Assembly (NCBI GenBank): GCA_964620605.1 | Contig: CAZUHQ010000134.1 | Location: forward strand, 1 to 9,988 | Reading direction: 5' to 3' | From: Thalassotalea_E sp964620605 | GTDB lineage: Bacteria; Pseudomonadota; Gammaproteobacteria; Enterobacterales; Alteromonadaceae | DNA: 9,988 nt | Part shown: piece after piece, positions 6,798-9,988 of the stretch | Numbering within the stretch: position 1 is the stretch's first letter | How the letters are laid out: every line of letters begins with the position of its first letter | Notes under the pieces: model-generated | What the model saw: the letters and a program-made list of their open reading frames with translations, nothing else | The model's database searches: none | Told to the model about the DNA's origin: nothing | Translations under genes and position numbers: made by a program

Positions 6798-6992
6798 GTA
6801 GTCGTGCACATCGCCGCTCTTTTACATCCCTGTAACCGCGGCATTGCCTACACGGATGTAGGTACTTAGTTTTTGTCTGGAACAAAAAACTGACCGTACA
6901 TCCTCGGCTCGGGCATCCTGCTTCGCTCTACCTCCTGCATCCATGCAGTCGTGTACATAAACCCTTGCTAGCACCATCGATGGCTCGCAAGG
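6798..6992. repeat. Cluster of short inverted and direct repeats in the gyrA-serC spacer (probable dispersed intergenic repeat)
   Basis: This is the body of a 356-base gene-free interval (6705-7060) and is clearly more GC-rich than the AT-rich flanks. Three 12-bp matches to TRCATCCNTGYA occur: TACATCCCTGTA at 6823-6834 (+), TACATCCGTGTA at 6860-6849 (-) and TGCATCCATGCA at 6936-6947 (+). A half copy, TACATCC, is at 6897-6903. AGTCGTGCACAT (6800-6811) and AGTCGTGTACAT (6947-6958) form an 11/12 direct repeat. AGTTTTTGT (6868-6876) faces ACAAAAAACT (6882-6891), nested inside GGATGTA (6854-6860) and TACATCC (6897-6903). No credible gene is present. The architecture suggests a multi-copy intergenic element, which this window alone cannot prove. 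Confidence 0.6.
6963..6992. repeat. 30-bp imperfect palindrome at the gyrA-proximal edge of the repeat cluster
   Basis: CCTTGC (6963-6968) and GCAAGG (6987-6992) form outer arms around the perfect 10-bp palindrome CCATCGATGG (6974-6983). AGC (6970-6972) and GCT (6983-6985) add three further pairs after one mismatch. No T run follows on either strand, so it is not a standard terminator. It lies about 20 bases beyond the gyrA terminator and probably forms one boundary of the repeat cluster. Confidence 0.6.
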
Positions 6993-7010
6993 ATAAATAT
7001 TTCCATATAT

Positions 7011-7040
7011 AAAAAAATAGGCGGTAAAAACCGCCTATTT
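7011..7040 (-). terminator. Rho-independent terminator after gyrA
   Basis: On the minus strand an 11-bp stem (7030-7040 with 7015-7025, core ACCGCC/GGCGGT region) closes a 4-nt loop. It runs into seven U (complement of 7011-7017), starting 20 bases after the gyrA stop. The plus-strand side has only three T, so it acts mainly on gyrA transcripts. It separates gyrA from serC-aroA. Confidence 0.92.
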
Positions 7041-7060
7041 CTATACCTTGAGCGGTAACC

Positions 7061-9769
7061 TTATTCGTTATCGCCTTCGCTGAGTCCTTCACCTTCCTCA
7101 ACTATCGGTGGCGTTTTTTCACCAGAAGATTCATTTTGCTCAGGCGACTCATCGCCCTCCTGCGCTAATAATTCATCTTCTTCTATTTCATCAATACGTT
7201 GCAACGCAACTACATGTTCATCTTCGCCGGTACGAATAATACGTACCCCTTGAGTATTACGACCGATAACGCTAACTTCATTAACTCGGGTACGCACTAA
7301 GGTGCCATTATCGGTGATCAACATGATCTCGTCTTGCTCTTCGACCTGTACCGCACCAACTACCGGGCCATTACGCTCACTAACCTTGATCGACACCACG
7401 CCTTTAGTCGCACGACTTTTCGCTGGGTATTCATCCAACGCGGTACGTTTACCATAACCATTTTGCGTTACCGTTAAGATTGCACCATCATTTTTCGGTA
7501 CGATTAACGAGACAACTTTCTGGCTACCCTCAAGTTTAATACCGCGAACACCAGTCGCAGTACGTCCCATGGCACGCAGCGCATGAACTTCTTCGCCAGT
7601 TTCTGGATCAATTTTTACTTCACCAGTTTCACTGTCACGCGCTTTTTCATTAAAGCGAACAACCTTACCTTCATCTGAGAACAACATAATGTCATTCTCA
7701 CCATTGGTAATATCAACACCAATTAGCGTATCATCATCACGCAAGTTCAAGGCAATGATCCCATTCGCTCGCTGATTTGAATACGCGGTTAATGGTGTTT
7801 TCTTCACGGTACCTGAAGCGGTTGCCATAATGATGTATTTATCATCTTCATACTCGCGAACCGGTAAAATCGCGGTAATTTTCTCATCGCTTTCTAATGG
7901 CAACAAATTCACAATTGGTCGGCCGCGAGCGGTACGACTTGCCAATGGCAATTGATAGACTTTCAGCCAGTAAAGTTTTCCGCGGTTTGAGAAACATAAA
8001 ATCGTATCGTGGGTATTGGCAACAAGCAGACGTTCGATGAAATCCTCTTCTTTCATCTTAGTCGCCGCTTTACCTTTACCACCACGACGCTGCGCCTGAT
8101 AATCAGATAATACCTGATACTTGACATAACCTTCGTTAGAAAGCGTAACGACTACGTCTTCTTCACAAATCAAATCTTCTAATGACAAGTCATGTGACGC
8201 ATTGGTGATTTCAGTACGGCGCGCATCACCAAACTCTTCACGTATTGCTTCTAATTCTTCACGAATCACTTCCATTAAGCGTACCGGGCTTGCCAGAATA
8301 TGCATTAACTCGGCAATTAAGTCTAATAACTCTTTGTACTCGTTTAGAATTTTTTCGTGTTCCATGCCAGACAGTTTATATAACTGCAAGTCGACAATCG
8401 CTTTTGCCTGCTCTGGCGTTAAATAATACAGACCATCACGAATACCGTATTGTGGCTCTAACCACTCTGGACGCGCAGCATCTGTGCCGGCCGCTTCCAG
8501 CATGCCGCTAACATTACCTAAGGCCCAACCTTGTGCCACTAACTTTTCTTCGGCTTCTTTTCGGTTACTTGAGCTTTTAACCAGCTCAATAACAGGGTCA
8601 ATATTGGCAAGCGCTATCGATAAGCCTTCCAAGATATGAGCACGATCACGGGCTTTGCGCAATTCGAAAATAGTACGACGAGTCACCACTTCACGACGAT
8701 GCAAAATGAACTCTTCAAGCATTTCTTTTAAGGTGAATAATTTTGGCTGGCCATTACTTAACGCCACCATATTCAAACCAAAAGATACTTGCATTTGCGT
8801 CAGTTTATAGAGGTTATTTAATACCACTTCACCAACGTCGCCACGCTTAACTTCAACCACCATGCGCATGCCGTCTTTATCAGACTCATCACGCAGCGCG
8901 GAAATCCCTTCTAAACGTTTTTCTTTAACCAGCTCCGCCATTTTTTCAATCAGGCGAGCCTTGTTTACCTGATATGGCAGCTCGTGAACGACGATTGTTT
9001 CTTTGCCGCTCTTCTCATCTACCTCGATTTCAGCACGGGCACGGATTTTTATCTTACCGCGACCGGTTTTGTAGGCTTCCTGAATCCCAGCACGACCGCT
9101 GATAATACCGGCAGTTGGAAAGTCTGGCCCTGGCACAAATTCTAACAACTCATCAATGGTAATGTCTTCGTTGTTGATTAATGCCAAACAACCATTGATC
9201 ACTTCCGTCAAATTATGTGGTGGAATATTGGTTGCCATCCCCACCGCGATACCGGAAGTACCATTAACCAGCAAGTTAGGAATACGGGTTGGCATGACCG
9301 CCGGAATTTGTTCAGTGCCGTCATAGTTAGGCACAAAGTCGACGGTTTCCTTATCTAAATCCGCTAAAATAGAATGGGCAATTTTATCCATGCGAATTTC
9401 GGTATAACGCATGGCAGCCGCGGAATCGCCATCAACAGAACCGAAGTTCCCCTGGCCATCCACCAGCATGTAACGCATGGAAAACGGCTGCGCCAAACGA
9501 ACGATAGTATCGTAAACTGCGGTATCACCATGAGGGTGATATTTACCGATAACGTCACCGACAACACGAGCCGACTTTTTATAAGGTTTATTATAATCAT
9601 TGCCTAAGACATTCATCGCGTATAGTACGCGGCGATGCACAGGTTTTAAGCCATCTCGAACGTCAGGTAACGCTCGCCCTACAATAACGCTCATTGCGTA
9701 ATCTAGATAGGAACTTTTTAGCTCATCTTCAATATTGACTGGAGCAACATTTTTTGCCAGATCTGTCAT
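7061..9769 (-). CDS. gyrA: DNA gyrase subunit A
   Basis: GyrA is the breakage-reunion subunit of the A2B2 gyrase that introduces negative supercoils using ATP. The product is 902 residues, against about 875 in E. coli. The N-terminal winged-helix/tower part is nearly identical to E. coli: SSYLDYAMSVIVGRALPDVRDG near 19-40, the quinolone region HPHGDTAVYD with T83 and D87, and the catalytic tyrosine Y122 in AMRYTEIR. The GyrA box QRRGGKG is at 560-566, followed by the beta-pinwheel C-terminal domain needed for DNA wrapping. Residues about 709-731 are extra relative to E. coli and contain two ETGE units. An acidic tail (about 859-902) ends the protein. The ATG at 9769 fits the family start (MTDLAKNVAPVNIEDELK), but the nearest purine-rich site (AGGGA, 12 bases upstream) is weak. 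It ends in a strong terminator. Confidence 0.98.
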   Translation of the reverse strand: MTDLAKNVAPVNIEDELKSSYLDYAMSVIVGRALPDVRDGLKPVHRRVLYAMNVLGNDYNKPYKKSARVVGDVIGKYHPHGDTAVYDTIVRLAQPFSMRYMLVDGQGNFGSVDGDSAAAMRYTEIRMDKIAHSILADLDKETVDFVPNYDGTEQIPAVMPTRIPNLLVNGTSGIAVGMATNIPPHNLTEVINGCLALINNEDITIDELLEFVPGPDFPTAGIISGRAGIQEAYKTGRGKIKIRARAEIEVDEKSGKETIVVHELPYQVNKARLIEKMAELVKEKRLEGISALRDESDKDGMRMVVEVKRGDVGEVVLNNLYKLTQMQVSFGLNMVALSNGQPKLFTLKEMLEEFILHRREVVTRRTIFELRKARDRAHILEGLSIALANIDPVIELVKSSSNRKEAEEKLVAQGWALGNVSGMLEAAGTDAARPEWLEPQYGIRDGLYYLTPEQAKAIVDLQLYKLSGMEHEKILNEYKELLDLIAELMHILASPVRLMEVIREELEAIREEFGDARRTEITNASHDLSLEDLICEEDVVVTLSNEGYVKYQVLSDYQAQRRGGKGKAATKMKEEDFIERLLVANTHDTILCFSNRGKLYWLKVYQLPLASRTARGRPIVNLLPLESDEKITAILPVREYEDDKYIIMATASGTVKKTPLTAYSNQRANGIIALNLRDDDTLIGVDITNGENDIMLFSDEGKVVRFNEKARDSETGEVKIDPETGEEVHALRAMGRTATGVRGIKLEGSQKVVSLIVPKNDGAILTVTQNGYGKRTALDEYPAKSRATKGVVSIKVSERNGPVVGAVQVEEQDEIMLITDNGTLVRTRVNEVSVIGRNTQGVRIIRTGEDEHVVALQRIDEIEEDELLAQEGDESPEQNESSGEKTPPIVEEGEGLSEGDNE

Positions 9770-9831
9770 AAAACGACGGTATCCCTAAAATTTAGAACAT
9801 GGAAATTATTATTGTAAAAATCGCAGCGCAT

Positions 9832-9871
9832 ATTATCACAAAGTATCAATAGGCAGTACTGCTTTATAGCA
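9832..9871 (-). promoter_or_regulatory. Candidate extended -10 promoter elements upstream of gyrA
   Basis: Two minus-strand extended -10 matches are visible. TGTGATAAT at 9840-9832 is followed by ATGCGC and would give a leader of about 55 bases; TGCTATAAA is at 9871-9863. Neither has a good -35 at 16-18 bases (AGTACT and CTAACC respectively), as expected when TGn replaces the -35. A 10-bp palindrome GCAGTACTGC (9853-9862) overlaps the -35 position of the nearer element. The rest of 9770-9988 holds no gene I can support. Confidence 0.4.
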
Positions 9872-9915
9872 TGACATTCTGCTTTGGTTAGCGGTCTATT
9901 TCAAGTGATTATTTA

Positions 9916-9933
9916 CGCGATCAGCTGATCGCG
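9916..9933. promoter_or_regulatory. Perfect 18-bp palindrome upstream of gyrA (operator-like)
   Basis: CGCGATCAG (9916-9924) is followed immediately by its exact reverse complement CTGATCGCG (9925-9933), with no spacer. It contains two GATC sites symmetrically placed around CAGCTG. It lies about 147 bases upstream of the gyrA ATG and about 45 bases upstream of the farther -10 candidate. No T run follows on either strand, so a terminator is unlikely. The binding protein, if any, is unknown. Confidence 0.45.
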
Positions 9934-9988
9934 ACATGGCTAGCGCATTTTAATCCCAGACTCTAACAGGGTTGAGCGATAATCATCA

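Noticed and set aside
6822..6944. A 40-codon minus-strand reading frame (ATG at 6944) inside the gyrA-serC repeat cluster
   Set aside because: It is composed entirely of the repeat modules, has no clear ribosome site and no recognisable protein family. It is the kind of spurious small protein that intergenic repeats produce.
9853..9862. Perfect 10-bp palindrome GCAGTACTGC near the gyrA promoter candidates
   Set aside because: Palindromes of this length are expected about ten times in 10 kb by chance, so position alone is weak evidence of an operator.
9940..9988. A minus-strand frame open from the right edge for 15 codons, ending at TAG (9942-9940), possibly the tail of a gene upstream of gyrA
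   Set aside because: Far too short to recognise, and open frames of this length are common by chance. In E. coli the neighbour ubiG is divergent from gyrA, but no start for it is visible here either.

Overview
This window is a conserved housekeeping chromosome segment of a marine-type gammaproteobacterium. The gene order gyrA, serC, aroA, cmk, rpsA, ihfB, lapA, lapB matches the Alteromonadales/Vibrio/Enterobacteria arrangement. The proteins are very close to their E. coli counterparts, and the modest GC content with AT-rich spacers suggests a Colwelliaceae-like organism (Colwellia or Thalassotalea). That family assignment is inference from sequence resemblance; no database was searched.

Every gene reads on the minus strand, so the transcription order runs from the right edge to the left. 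At the right, about 220 bp of upstream DNA holds candidate gyrA promoter elements and a perfect 18-bp palindrome. gyrA (DNA gyrase subunit A) follows and ends in a strong intrinsic terminator. The next ~356 bp contain no gene but carry a dense cluster of short inverted and direct repeats that looks like a dispersed intergenic repeat. serC and aroA follow, separated by 1 base (serine/PLP and shikimate pathways). After an 85-bp spacer with a candidate promoter come cmk (CMP kinase), rpsA (ribosomal protein S1) and ihfB (IHF beta). A strong terminator closes that block. lapA and lapB (LPS assembly/LpxC turnover) complete the window; lapB runs off the left edge and contains a run of 10 N.

Together the genes cover supercoiling and nucleoid architecture (GyrA, IHF beta), translation (S1), nucleotide and amino-acid supply (Cmk, SerC, AroA) and envelope homeostasis (LapA/LapB). 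I see no mobile-element gene, CRISPR array, defence or secondary-metabolite system, tRNA or rRNA. No undescribed protein system is evident. The points worth a second look are non-coding: the folded rpsA leader with GGA-exposing hairpins and mutually exclusive pairings, the gyrA-serC repeat cluster, the 18-bp palindrome upstream of gyrA, and a GC-rich discriminator after a perfect TATAAT upstream of cmk. A short extra segment in the GyrA C-terminal domain and a mis-sized assembly gap in lapB complete the list.
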